DNA of 40,730 nt from Pseudomonas antarctica (lineage in GTDB: Bacteria > Pseudomonadota > Gammaproteobacteria > Pseudomonadales > Pseudomonadaceae), in NCBI RefSeq assembly GCF_900624995.1, contig NZ_UYXQ01000031.1:1-40730 (forward strand), in the 5' to 3' direction. Every line of letters starts with the position of its first letter. The stretch's first letter is position 1. A program made the translations under genes and the position numbers. Shown one piece after another: positions 18,800 through 28,160 of the stretch. The notes under the pieces were generated by a model, which worked only from the letters and a program-made list of their open reading frames with translations, made no database searches and was not told the DNA's origin.

Positions 18800-19684
18800 A
18801 TGAAATACCTGACTGTCATTCTGTCGATTCTGCTCAGCGGCTGCATAAGCGCGCCCATTGCCCTAACGCCGCAGACCGAGCAGCGTTTACAGGCCCAGGC
18901 CCCCATTCGCTTCTTGCTGACGTTCGATGACGGCCCCAGCGCCTCGGGCTACAACAACCCGAGCCGTTCGGTGATAGCCGATCTTGCGCAGAACCCGATA
19001 ATGCCGGGAATCAAAGCGGTGTTCTTCCTGCAAACCGAATCCTCCCGCGCAGGCGGCAGCCCTCGGGGGCGCAAGACCATTGCACGTGAATACGCAGCCG
19101 GTCACGTCCTGGCTTTCCATACGGCCACGGGGTTTCACACCAACCACCGCTGGCTGAGTGACGCCGAGCTTGAAAGCACCCTTAGCCAGGGCGCAGCGGA
19201 TATTGCCTCGATCACCGGTGCGCCACCTACACTGGTGCGCCCGCCCTTCTGGAACTACGACAAGCGCACCTTCGCCGCCTACCAGCGCCACGGCATGCAT
19301 GTATTGCTGACTGACCTGAGTGCCAATGACGGCAAAATCTGGGGTTTCAATGGCAGCCCGCGCCGCCGCGCGAATTTGTATCGGCAACTGTCGGTGGTAC
19401 GCGAGCGCATTGCCTTGGGCGAGTTACCGACGGTGGACGGCGTGATACCGGTGGTGGTGACCTTCCACGATATCAACCGCTACACCGCGCGGCATTTGCA
19501 GGAGTACCTGCAGATTCTGATGGACAGTGCCCAAATAAACGGCATGAAAACCGCGGCCGAGCCGTTCTACACCGACCATGCCACGCTGGAACGCGCGGCG
19601 CTGGCGCGCACGGTGAAGGATGTGAATGAAGTGGTGCACTTGCCGGGTGTATGGAGCTGGATATGGGATGCGGACTCCCACTGA
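18800..19684 (+). CDS. Polysaccharide deacetylase (NodB domain) lipoprotein
   Basis: A 294-residue predicted lipoprotein (MKYLTVILSILLSGC, acylated Cys15) with a carbohydrate esterase 4/NodB domain. Motif 1 is LTFDDGPS with catalytic base Asp43 and metal ligand Asp44. The His-x-x-x-His-type metal site lies in AFHTATGFHTNH, motif 3 is LVRPPFWNYD, and a late VVTFHDIN may supply the catalytic His. CE4 enzymes de-N-acetylate amino sugars in peptidoglycan, PNAG or chitin-like polymers. With a lipid anchor the likely substrate is periplasmic or at the outer membrane, but it cannot be specified. The ribosome site is weak. It ends convergently with pcaC, 33 bp away. Confidence 0.82.
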   Translation: MKYLTVILSILLSGCISAPIALTPQTEQRLQAQAPIRFLLTFDDGPSASGYNNPSRSVIADLAQNPIMPGIKAVFFLQTESSRAGGSPRGRKTIAREYAAGHVLAFHTATGFHTNHRWLSDAELESTLSQGAADIASITGAPPTLVRPPFWNYDKRTFAAYQRHGMHVLLTDLSANDGKIWGFNGSPRRRANLYRQLSVVRERIALGELPTVDGVIPVVVTFHDINRYTARHLQEYLQILMDSAQINGMKTAAEPFYTDHATLERAALARTVKDVNEVVHLPGVWSWIWDADSH

Positions 19685-19717
19685 CACACGCCAACCCCTG
19701 TGCGACCGTGTTTCAAT

Positions 19718-20113
19718 TCAGTCTTGGCCAGACTCCACACCCAACTCATCCCACACCGACTCCGCCAGGTGAAACGTTGCATTCGCTGCCGGGATGCCGC
19801 AGTAAATCGCACTCTGCATCAGCACTTCCTTGATCTCGGCGCGAGTGACACCGTTGCTGGCGGCAGCGCGCAGGTGCAACTTCAGCTCTTCACTGCGGTT
19901 CATGCCGATCAGCATCGCAATGGTGATCAGGCTGCGGGTATGCCGAGGCAGGCCGGGGCGAGTCCAGATATCCCCCCAGGCGTGGCGGGTGATCATTTCC
20001 TGGAACTCGCAGTTGAATTCAGTCAAGGCGTTGAGGCTGCGGTCGACGTGCGCGTCGCCCAGCACTTCGCGGCGCACTTGCAGGCCGTCGGCGTAACGTT
20101 GTTTCTCGTCCAC
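19718..20113 (-). CDS. pcaC: 4-carboxymuconolactone decarboxylase
   Basis: A 131-residue enzyme of the CMD/AhpD-like fold that decarboxylates gamma-carboxymuconolactone to 3-oxoadipate enol-lactone. The GTG at 20113 is chosen because the protein then begins (V/M)DEKQRYADGLQVRREVLG as in known PcaC and is preceded by AGGAG. The ATG 32 codons upstream lacks family similarity. HAWGDIWTRPGLPRHTRSL and EIKEVLMQSAIYCGIPAA carry the family signature. It is the last gene of the pca operon; the 102-bp gap from pcaD holds no obvious promoter. Confidence 0.94.
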   Translation of the reverse strand: MDEKQRYADGLQVRREVLGDAHVDRSLNALTEFNCEFQEMITRHAWGDIWTRPGLPRHTRSLITIAMLIGMNRSEELKLHLRAAASNGVTRAEIKEVLMQSAIYCGIPAANATFHLAESVWDELGVESGQD

Positions 20114-20215
20114 AAAAAGCTCCTGGTTCAATGAGATGGCTGCCCGATCACCCGAGGCGAACCCACTTGTTGTGATGAATGGGCTTGTTGTGGCCAACGG
20201 GCTCGCCACAGGGGT

Positions 20216-21007
20216 TTAATCAGCCAGCAAAAAAGCCAATACACGGTCGCTGAACTCAGCCCCGGCCTGGACGTTGGACAGGTGCGCCGCATAGAACTCG
20301 GCGTACTCGGCGCCCTGCACATGGTTCTGGATAAAGCGTCCACCGGCGGGCGGCGTGACGGCATCTTCCGTGCCTGCAATCACCAGCGTCGGCACTTTGA
20401 TCAATGCCAATTGCTGACGGAAATCCGCATCACGCACCGCGGCGCAGTTGGCCGCGTAACCTTCAGGACTAGTCGCTGCGAGCATGTCGGTAATCTGCTT
20501 GGTCTGGTGCGGGTTGGCGGCGGCGAAATCGGCGGTGAACCAGCGCGCAATCGACGCATCGCGCAACGCCACCATCGCGGCCGGGCCATCGCGCAGGACC
20601 GTCTCGATACGTGGGTTCCACACCTCAAGCGTGCCGATCTTGGCCGCGGTGTTGCACACCACCAGCCGCTGCACACGGTCACCCGCGTGAATGCCCAACC
20701 ATTGGCCGATCAAGCCGCCCATGGACAGCCCGCAAAAATGCGCGCGCTGGATATCCAGTGCATCCAGCAGCGCGATCACGTCGCGGCCAAGCTGCTCAAT
20801 GCTGTACGGTCCCTCGGTGACCAAGGATTGGCCATGGCCACGGGTATCGAAACGCAACACGCGAAAATGCGCGGTAAAGGCCGGCATCTGGATGTCCCAC
20901 ATATGCAGGTCGGTCCCCAGGGAATTGGACAACACCAGCACCGGTGCGTCGAGCGGCCCGTCCAATTGGTAACGCAATTCGCCCTCGGCGAGTTGTACAA
21001 AAGCCAC
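20216..21007 (-). CDS. pcaD: 3-oxoadipate enol-lactonase
   Basis: A 263-residue alpha/beta hydrolase that hydrolyses 3-oxoadipate enol-lactone to 3-oxoadipate. The nucleophile elbow is GLSMGG with Ser95, the oxyanion-hole region is SNSLGTDLHMW, and the acid is in VIAGTEDAVTPP. The C-terminal His is in the segment AAHLSNVQAG. The start codon is GTG with AAGGAG upstream. It lies 10 bp after pcaB, consistent with one transcript. Confidence 0.95.
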   Translation of the reverse strand: MAFVQLAEGELRYQLDGPLDAPVLVLSNSLGTDLHMWDIQMPAFTAHFRVLRFDTRGHGQSLVTEGPYSIEQLGRDVIALLDALDIQRAHFCGLSMGGLIGQWLGIHAGDRVQRLVVCNTAAKIGTLEVWNPRIETVLRDGPAAMVALRDASIARWFTADFAAANPHQTKQITDMLAATSPEGYAANCAAVRDADFRQQLALIKVPTLVIAGTEDAVTPPAGGRFIQNHVQGAEYAEFYAAHLSNVQAGAEFSDRVLAFLLAD

Positions 21008-21017
21008 AGCGGTCTCC

Positions 21018-22382
21018 TTACGCGGTCAATGCAAAATGGTCGGCCACCGCGCGGGTGACCCACGTGTGTGCCTGGCCCAGGTAGTGGGCCGGGTCAAGCA
21101 GACGGTCAAGTTCAGTCGCTGACAGTTCAGCGGTGACTTGCGCTTCGTCCGCGAGTACCGCGCGCAAATGTCGCCCCTCGGCGACGGCGCGCTTGCAACA
21201 TTGCTCCAGCAGATGGTGCGCTGTTTCGCGGCCCAGACGTTGGGCAAGCACAATGCTGACGGCTTCGGCCAGCACCAGGCCTTGGGTCAGATCGAGATTG
21301 CGCGCCATGCGTTCAGGGTCAACTTCCAGTCCCTCACTCATCAGCAACGCGTGCTTCAAGGCGCCGGACACCAACCGGCAAATGTCCGGCAAGGTTTCCC
21401 ATTCAGCGTGCCACAGGCCCAGGCTGCGTTCGTGCTCCTGGGGCATGGCGCTGTACATCGTCGCCACCAATCCTGGCACGCGGGTGGCCGCGCTGATCAG
21501 CACGGCGGCGCCCACCGGGTTACGCTTGTGCGGCATGGTCGACGAACCGCCCTTGCCTGGCGCCGACGGCTCGAACACCTCCGCCGCTTCAGTCTGCATC
21601 AGCAGGCTGATATCACGCCCCACTTTGCCCAGGCTGCCGGCAATCAGGCCGAGCACGCTGGCGAACTCCACCAGCCGGTCGCGGTGGGTGTGCCAAGGCT
21701 GCTCGGGCACACTCAGTTGCAACTCCGCGGCCAATGCTTCGGCCACCGGCATGGCGTGTTCGCCGAGCGCCGCCAGGGTGCCGGACGCGCCGCCGAATTG
21801 CAGCACCAGCAAGCGCGGCTTCAACTCGCCAAGGCGCTGGCGACTGCGCGTCACCGCGCCCAACCAACCGGCGATTTTCATTCCCAGGGTCACCGGTGTC
21901 GCGTGCTGCAACCAGGTACGTCCGGCCAACGGCACGCGCGCATAGCGTTGCGCCTGCACGGCGAGAATCTCGCCCAACTGCGCCAAGTCCGCTTCGATCA
22001 ACGCCAAGGCGCTGCGCAGTTGCAGCACCAGGCCGGTGTCCATCACGTCCTGGCTGGTTGCACCCAGGTGCACATAACGTTCGGCACCGGCGTCTTCGCT
22101 GGCGATCAACTTGCCCAGCGCCTTCACCAGCGGAATCGCCGAATTGCCCGCCGTGGCAATCGCCACGCCAAGCGCATCCACGTCGTACAAAGACGCCAGG
22201 CACGCCTGGGCAATCGGTGCGACGGCGGCCTGGGGAATCAACCCGACCTGGGCCTCGGCCCGGGCCAGCCCCGCTTCAAAATCCAGCATGCCCTGCAAAC
22301 GTCCCCTGTCGCAGAACACCTCGGCCATGCTGTCAGCGGTGAAGTAAGCGTCGAACAGTTGGTTGCTCGTGCGCAGTGTCAT
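21018..22382 (-). CDS. pcaB: 3-carboxy-cis,cis-muconate cycloisomerase
   Basis: A 454-residue member of the aspartase/fumarase superfamily that cyclises 3-carboxy-cis,cis-muconate to 4-carboxymuconolactone. The superfamily signature is GGSSTMPHKRNPVG (near residue 285). Two other conserved regions, GATSQDVMDTGL and TWLQHATPVTLG, supply the rest of the active site, which is shared between subunits of the homotetramer. The length matches Pseudomonas PcaB. Only 10 bp separate it from the pcaT stop, so it is expected to be co-transcribed with pcaT, pcaD and pcaC. Confidence 0.95.
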   Translation of the reverse strand: MTLRTSNQLFDAYFTADSMAEVFCDRGRLQGMLDFEAGLARAEAQVGLIPQAAVAPIAQACLASLYDVDALGVAIATAGNSAIPLVKALGKLIASEDAGAERYVHLGATSQDVMDTGLVLQLRSALALIEADLAQLGEILAVQAQRYARVPLAGRTWLQHATPVTLGMKIAGWLGAVTRSRQRLGELKPRLLVLQFGGASGTLAALGEHAMPVAEALAAELQLSVPEQPWHTHRDRLVEFASVLGLIAGSLGKVGRDISLLMQTEAAEVFEPSAPGKGGSSTMPHKRNPVGAAVLISAATRVPGLVATMYSAMPQEHERSLGLWHAEWETLPDICRLVSGALKHALLMSEGLEVDPERMARNLDLTQGLVLAEAVSIVLAQRLGRETAHHLLEQCCKRAVAEGRHLRAVLADEAQVTAELSATELDRLLDPAHYLGQAHTWVTRAVADHFALTA

Positions 22383-22392
22383 AACTCATCCC

Positions 22393-23688
22393 TTACAGAT
22401 CGTGATGCAAGTACGCCGCCTCTTTCGGCAGGCGCAAGCTGAACAGGAAGGCCACCGCCATCATTACGGTGACGTACCAATAGAAGGCGTTTTCCATGCC
22501 GATGGATTTAAGGCTCAGCGCGACGACTTCCGCCGAACCGCCGAACACCGCATTCGCCACCGCATAGGCCAGGCCCACGCCCAGTGCACGCACCTGAGGC
22601 GGGAACATTTCCGCTTTGACCAGGCCGCTGATGGAGGTGTAGAAACTGACAATCGCCAAGGCCAGGGTGATCAGCACGAAGGCCAGGAACGGGCTGCTGA
22701 TGGTTTTTAACGTCAACAGGATCGGCACTGTGAACAGTGTGCCAAGGCCGGCAAACCACAGCATCGAATTACGCCGGCCGATCTTGTCCGCCAACATGCC
22801 GAACAACGGCTGCATGCACATGTAGAGGAACAGCGCGCTAGTCATGATGTAGCTCGACGTCTTGGCGTGCATGCCGACGGTGTTGACCAAATACTTCTGC
22901 ATGTACGTGGTGAACGTATAGAAAATCAGCGAGCCACCGGCGGTGTAACCCAGTACCGTAACGAATGCTTTACCGTGGTCGCGTAACAACGCGACGATGC
23001 TGCCCGCGTCCTTGTCCTCGCGCATTTCCTTGCTGGAGGTTTCTTTCAACGTGCGACGCAGCAGCAGAGAGATCACCGCCGCGATGGCGCCGATCACAAA
23101 CGGAATCCGCCAGCCCCAGGCACGCAGTTCGTCTTCACTGAGGATCTGTTGCAGGATCACGACGACCAGTACCGCCAGCAGTTGCCCGCCGATCAGGGTC
23201 ACATACTGGAACGAAGCGAAGAAGCCACGCTGGCCCTTGAGCGCGATTTCACTCATGTAGGTGGCGGTGGTGCCGTATTCGCCGCCCACCGACAACCCTT
23301 GGAACAAACGCGCCACCAGCAGCAAGGCCGGGGCCCAGGCGCCGATGTCTTTGTAAGTGGGCAAAAAGGCGATGACCAAGGAACCGGCGCACATCATCAG
23401 CACCGAGATCATCATCGAGCTCTTGCGCCCGTGCTTGTCGGCCACCCGGCCAAATAGCCAGCCGCCGATAGGACGCATCAGGAACCCGGCGGCGAATACG
23501 CCGGCGGTGTTCAGCAGTTGGACCGTGGGGTCATCCGACGGAAAAAACGCCGGGGCAAAATAGATCGCGCAGAAGGCATAGACATAGAAGTCGAACCATT
23601 CGACGAGGTTGCCGGAGGATGCGCCGACAATTGCAAAAATCCGTTTGCTGCGTTCTTCTCCGGTGTAGTGAATCGTTTTTGTTGTCAT
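22393..23688 (-). CDS. pcaT: MFS dicarboxylate/beta-ketoadipate transporter
   Basis: A 431-residue transporter of the MHS (metabolite:proton symporter) group of the MFS with about 12 transmembrane segments. Signatures are [14 protein letters not shown] (helix 1, about 27-40), [18 protein letters not shown] (loop 2-3) and [15 protein letters not shown]. In P. putida, PcaT takes up beta-ketoadipate and related dicarboxylates. The start [15 protein letters not shown] is preceded by GTGA and an A-run. The A-rich sequence over the start codon (23675-23685) resembles a Crc/Hfq target. It is separated from pcaG by 130 bp holding a perfect palindrome and a promoter-like sequence. Confidence 0.9.
   Translation of the reverse strand: MTTKTIHYTGEERSKRIFAIVGASSGNLVEWFDFYVYAFCAIYFAPAFFPSDDPTVQLLNTAGVFAAGFLMRPIGGWLFGRVADKHGRKSSMMISVLMMCAGSLVIAFLPTYKDIGAWAPALLLVARLFQGLSVGGEYGTTATYMSEIALKGQRGFFASFQYVTLIGGQLLAVLVVVILQQILSEDELRAWGWRIPFVIGAIAAVISLLLRRTLKETSSKEMREDKDAGSIVALLRDHGKAFVTVLGYTAGGSLIFYTFTTYMQKYLVNTVGMHAKTSSYIMTSALFLYMCMQPLFGMLADKIGRRNSMLWFAGLGTLFTVPILLTLKTISSPFLAFVLITLALAIVSFYTSISGLVKAEMFPPQVRALGVGLAYAVANAVFGGSAEVVALSLKSIGMENAFYWYVTVMMAVAFLFSLRLPKEAAYLHHDL
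23675..23685 (-). promoter_or_regulatory. CA motif at the pcaT start (candidate Hfq/Crc site)
   Basis: On the minus strand ACAACAAAAAC follows directly after the ATG of pcaT and fits AAnAAnAA. Catabolite repression by Crc/Hfq of aromatic-acid genes is established in Pseudomonas; this individual site is inference. Confidence 0.5.
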
Positions 23689-23710
23689 GTTTTTTCACTC
23701 AGTGGGAACG

Positions 23711-23738
23711 GTTATAGCCTAGACATACTTTGCAACAA
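23711..23738 (-). promoter_or_regulatory. Candidate pcaT promoter
   Basis: On the minus strand TTGTTG (23733-23738), a 16-bp spacer and TATAAC (23711-23716) lie upstream of pcaT, 23 bp before the start. A sequence with TTATCGA near 23757-23765 resembles a PcaR half-site. It may give pcaTBDC its own transcript. Confidence 0.45.
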
Positions 23739-23772
23739 TCACGTTCCGCAAGCAGACTTTTCGATAATTGAT

Positions 23773-23803
23773 GATCGTTCCCACGCTCCGCGTGGGAACG
23801 ATC
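23773..23803. repeat. Perfect short palindrome in the pcaG-pcaT gap
   Basis: GATCGTTCCCACGC pairs perfectly with GCGTGGGAACGATC around a TCC loop. This small palindrome is common between Pseudomonas genes; a degraded relative is at 33112-33150. It could act as an RNA hairpin that attenuates or stabilises the pca transcript 15 bp after the pcaG stop. Confidence 0.8.
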
Positions 23804-23818
23804 AGATCTCAAGCCAAC

Positions 23819-24385
23819 TCAATAGTCGAAGAACACCGTTTCCTTATCGGTGCCCTGCAAAATCACATTCCACTGGAACACCCCGTCCGCATCCTTCTTG
23901 GCAATCAAGGTGCTGCGCCGTTCAGTTGGCACACACGCCAGCAACGGGTCATCCCCATTCAACGCCTCACCGTCAAAATAAATCCGCGTCAGCAAGTGCT
24001 TCACCAACCCGCGTGCAAACACCAGCACCACCAGGTGCGGCGCCTGGGTGGTGCCCGCCAGCCCCGGCACGCTGCCCGGCTTGATGGTGGTAAAGCGAAA
24101 ACGTCCTTCGGCATCCACCGGCACCCGGCCAAAGCCCTCGAAGTTGGGGTCGACGGCTTTGTCCTGTTCATCTTCCGGGTGGTCGTATTTGCCGGCGGCA
24201 TTGGCCTGCCAGACTTCAAGCATGGCGTCGTTGACGACATCACCGTTGCCGTCCACCACTTGCCCGCTGATCGCCACGCGCTCGCCGAGGGTAGCCGACA
24301 CGGTGAGGTCTTCGCGGTTCAGCCAAGTCAGGCCGATGTGGTAATACGGCCCAACGGTGTGGGACGTGGTCGCATAGAGTGTCAT
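23819..24385 (-). CDS. pcaG: Protocatechuate 3,4-dioxygenase alpha subunit
   Basis: A 188-residue alpha chain of the intradiol ring-cleavage dioxygenase that converts protocatechuate and O2 to 3-carboxy-cis,cis-muconate. The start at 24385 gives MTLYATTSHTVGPYYHIGLTW, the family N-terminus. The upstream extension of 22 codons lies inside pcaH and is rejected. MLEVWQANAAGKYDHPEDEQ and LVVLVFARGLVKHLLTRIYF are conserved. The alpha chain lacks the full Tyr/His iron-ligand set and contributes to the active-site pocket. The stop of pcaH is one base before the start, so translation is coupled. Confidence 0.95.
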   Translation of the reverse strand: MTLYATTSHTVGPYYHIGLTWLNREDLTVSATLGERVAISGQVVDGNGDVVNDAMLEVWQANAAGKYDHPEDEQDKAVDPNFEGFGRVPVDAEGRFRFTTIKPGSVPGLAGTTQAPHLVVLVFARGLVKHLLTRIYFDGEALNGDDPLLACVPTERRSTLIAKKDADGVFQWNVILQGTDKETVFFDY

Positions 24386-24386
24386 C

Positions 24387-25091
24387 TCATTTCTCCATCG
24401 GCGTAGCGTCGCGGCCGCGCAGGACGATGTCCCAGCGGTAGCCGAGGGCATAGGAAGGAATGGTTTTTTCCAGGTCGAAGCGGGCGATCAGGCGCTGCTT
24501 GGCCGAGGTGTCCGGCACGCAGTTGTAGATCGGGTCGTATTCCAACAGCGGGTCGCCGGGGAAGTACATCTGCGTGACCAGGCGCGTCAGCACGCTCGGG
24601 CCAAACAGCGAAAAGTGAATATGCGCCGGGCGCCACGCGTTGGGGTGGTTGCCCCATGGGTAGGCGCCGGGCTTGATGGTCTGGAACTGGTACCAGCCAT
24701 CGGCGTCGGTGACGGTGCGCCCGGTGCCGGTGAAGTTCGGGTCCAGCGGCGCGTCATGCAGGTCGCGCTTGTGGTTGTAGCGGCCGGCAGCGTTGGCCTG
24801 CCAGATCTCCACCAGAATGCCCGGCACCGGCAGGCCATTCTCATCCAGCACACGGCCGTGAATGATGATGCGCTCGCCTTGCGGCTCGCCCTCATGTTGG
24901 GCGGTGAGGTCATTGTCCTTCTCGTTAACCCGTTCGGCGCCGATAGTCGGGCCGGTGATTTCCGACAAGGAATGCGGCAGAAACACCAACGGCTGGGACG
25001 GCGAACGCAGGTTCGTCGACTGATAGGCCGGGTGCAGGTAATCAGGTTGAGTACCCGCTTGCGGGCGCCGGTATCCGGGCTTGTCACTCAT
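24387..25091 (-). CDS. pcaH: Protocatechuate 3,4-dioxygenase beta subunit
   Basis: A 234-residue iron-bearing beta chain. The four Fe(III) ligands are visible: Tyr105 in AAGRYNHKRD, Tyr144 in KPGAYPWG, and His157 and His159 in RPAHIHFSLFG. These correspond to Tyr108, Tyr147, His160 and His162 of the P. putida enzyme. The ATG is preceded by AGAGAGGATTG. It is adjacent to pcaG and sits 17 bp after pcaF, an arrangement different from P. aeruginosa, where pcaHG is remembered as a separate locus. Confidence 0.96.
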   Translation of the reverse strand: MSDKPGYRRPQAGTQPDYLHPAYQSTNLRSPSQPLVFLPHSLSEITGPTIGAERVNEKDNDLTAQHEGEPQGERIIIHGRVLDENGLPVPGILVEIWQANAAGRYNHKRDLHDAPLDPNFTGTGRTVTDADGWYQFQTIKPGAYPWGNHPNAWRPAHIHFSLFGPSVLTRLVTQMYFPGDPLLEYDPIYNCVPDTSAKQRLIARFDLEKTIPSYALGYRWDIVLRGRDATPMEK

Positions 25092-25108
25092 GGAGCAATC
25101 CTCTCTTA

Positions 25109-26310
<1,202 letters not shown>

Positions 26311-26311
<1 letters not shown>

Positions 26312-27090
26312 CAGGCGGCTCCTGGCGCTTGGCCATGGGCGGCAGCGGTGCGAGCTTCGAGATCACGCAGGGCCGTCAGTTCGGTTTCAGTCGGTTCATC
26401 GGTGATGCTTACGTGGTCTGCAAACCGAATCGCCCAACCAGTGGCCGCGACCACTTGCTCGCGCGTCACGCCCGGGTGCAGCGCGGTGACCACGAATTCA
26501 TGGCTGCCCTCCTCCGGCTCCATAATGCACAGGTCGGTAATAATCCCTACGGGGCCCGCGCCCGGCAGGCCCAGGCGTTTACGTGAGTCGCCGCCTTCGC
26601 CGTGGCCGACCGAGGTGATGAAGTCCAGCTTGTCGACAAACGAACGCGCCGACTGCTTGAGGATGATCAGCACGCTCTTGGCCGAGCCGGCAATCTCCGG
26701 CGCGCCACCGGCACCCGGCAGGCGCACTTTGGGCTGGTGGTAATCGCCGACCACAGTGGTGTTGATATTGCCGAACCGGTCGACCTGGGCGGCGCCGAGA
26801 AAGCCGACGTCGATGCGCCCGCCTTGCAGCCAGTAGCGAAAGATCTCGCCGGTCGGCACCACAGTGTCAGCGGTTTCCGCCAGCTCGCCGTCGCCGATGG
26901 ACAGCGGCAGTACGTTGGGCTTGGCGCCAATCGGGCCGGACTCGTAGATCAGCACCACATCGGGCGACGAGGTCAGGCGCGCCAGGTTGGCGGCCTTGGA
27001 GGGCAAGCCGATGCCGACGAAGCACACCGAGCCGTTCTTGAGGCGGCGCGCGGCGGCGACGGTCATCATTTCATTGGTCGAGTAAGCCAT
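26311..27090 (-). CDS. pcaJ: 3-oxoadipate CoA-transferase subunit B (CatJ-type PcaJ)
   Basis: A 259-residue beta subunit of a class I CoA-transferase that moves CoA from succinyl-CoA to 3-oxoadipate. The catalytic glutamate is expected in YESGPIG (Glu50), and GFLGAAQVDRFGNINTT is a further family signature. Both subunits resemble the longer CatI/CatJ type (about 285 and 260 residues) known from P. knackmussii B13 and the P. aeruginosa pca locus. They do not resemble the shorter P. putida PcaIJ. The ATG overlaps the pcaI stop by one base (TAATG). Confidence 0.92.
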
Positions 27091-27947
27091 TACTTGGCCT
27101 CCTGCGCGGCGGCCAGCTTGGCCTGGAATTCACTGAAATCGACGGTGCCGTGGATGTATTCGTCGATCCAGGCGGTGAAGGTCCCACGATCGCGGGCGAT
27201 CGGGTCCCACGCTTGGTAGAAGCGGTTATCACGCTCGTTGTAGCCGTGAGCGTAGGACGGGTGTGCACCACCGGGTACATGGCACACCGCCGTCAGCGCC
27301 CAGGTCGGTAGCACGCAGCTGTTCATCGGCGCATTCAGGTCGTCAACGATTTCTTCGACAGTGACGATGCAGCGCTTAGCCGCCAATGCCGCTTCCTTCT
27401 GCACACCGAGAATGCCCCAGAGCAACACGTTGCCCTTGCGGTCAGCCTTCTGTGCATGGATCACGGTGACGTCCGGGCGCACCGACGGCACCGCCGCCAG
27501 CACTTCGCCGGTGAACGGGCAGGTCACAGTCTTGATCAGCGGGTTGACCTTGGGCAGGTCGGAACCGGCGTAGGCACGCAGTACGGCAAACGGCAGGCCG
27601 GAAGCACCGGCGACGTAGGCATTGGCCAAGTCGGCGTGGCTGTGCTCTTCGATCTCCAACGATTGCGGCCAGTGTTTTTCCACCGCATCACGCAGGCGAT
27701 GCAAGGAGCCCACGCCGGGGTTGCCGCCCCAGGAGAAAATCAACTTGCGCGCGCAGCCGGCACCGATCAACTGGTCGTAGATCAGGTCGGGCGTCATACG
27801 CACCAGCGTCAAGTCTTTCTTGCCCTGACGAATGATTTCATGACCCGCTGCCGTAGGAATCAGATGGGTGAAGCCTTCCAGTGCGACGGTGTCGCCGTCG
27901 TTCACGAATTGCTTCACCGCGTCACGCAGCGCAAGAATTTCAGCCAT
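27090..27947 (-). CDS. pcaI: 3-oxoadipate CoA-transferase subunit A (CatI-type PcaI)
   Basis: A 285-residue alpha subunit of the 3-oxoadipate:succinyl-CoA CoA-transferase. It begins MAEILALRDAVKQFVNDG, with SWGGNPGVGSLHR (CoA-binding glycine-rich region) and VIHAQKADRKGNVLLWG. The sequence follows the CatI type almost throughout as remembered. It is the first gene of the pcaIJFHG run and lies 82-125 bp downstream of tandem PcaR-like dyads, so it is likely activated by PcaR with beta-ketoadipate. The preferred symbol in some annotations is catI. Confidence 0.92.
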   Translation of the reverse strand: MAEILALRDAVKQFVNDGDTVALEGFTHLIPTAAGHEIIRQGKKDLTLVRMTPDLIYDQLIGAGCARKLIFSWGGNPGVGSLHRLRDAVEKHWPQSLEIEEHSHADLANAYVAGASGLPFAVLRAYAGSDLPKVNPLIKTVTCPFTGEVLAAVPSVRPDVTVIHAQKADRKGNVLLWGILGVQKEAALAAKRCIVTVEEIVDDLNAPMNSCVLPTWALTAVCHVPGGAHPSYAHGYNERDNRFYQAWDPIARDRGTFTAWIDEYIHGTVDFSEFQAKLAAAQEAK

Positions 27948-28022
27948 GGGTTGGGCTCCCAGTGTTGATCGAAAAAGGCGCTGAGGTGGCGCCGAAGTGC
28001 TTGAAGATTAAGTCGGGCCAAT

Positions 28023-28070
28023 GAGTCGAACAATCCGATAATCGACTCAGTGTTCGATTATCGAACAGAT
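28023..28070 (-). promoter_or_regulatory. PcaR-type operator/promoter region for pcaIJFHG
   Basis: It contains the 15-base palindrome GTTCGATTATCGAAC (28052-28066) and a second related segment CCGATAATCGA (28035-28045), with a further GAGTCGAAC at 28023-28031. These match the GTTCGATAATCGCAC type of site known for P. putida PcaR, whose binding spans the -35 and -10 elements. The sites sit between pcaK and pcaI. Confidence 0.75.
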
Positions 28071-28160
28071 TGTTGCCTAGCTAATCTTCTGTGCGAAACA
28101 CGCAAACGCAACGGGCCTCGGTCACTGTGGTCGCTGGCCGCCATAAAATCGCGCCAGACC

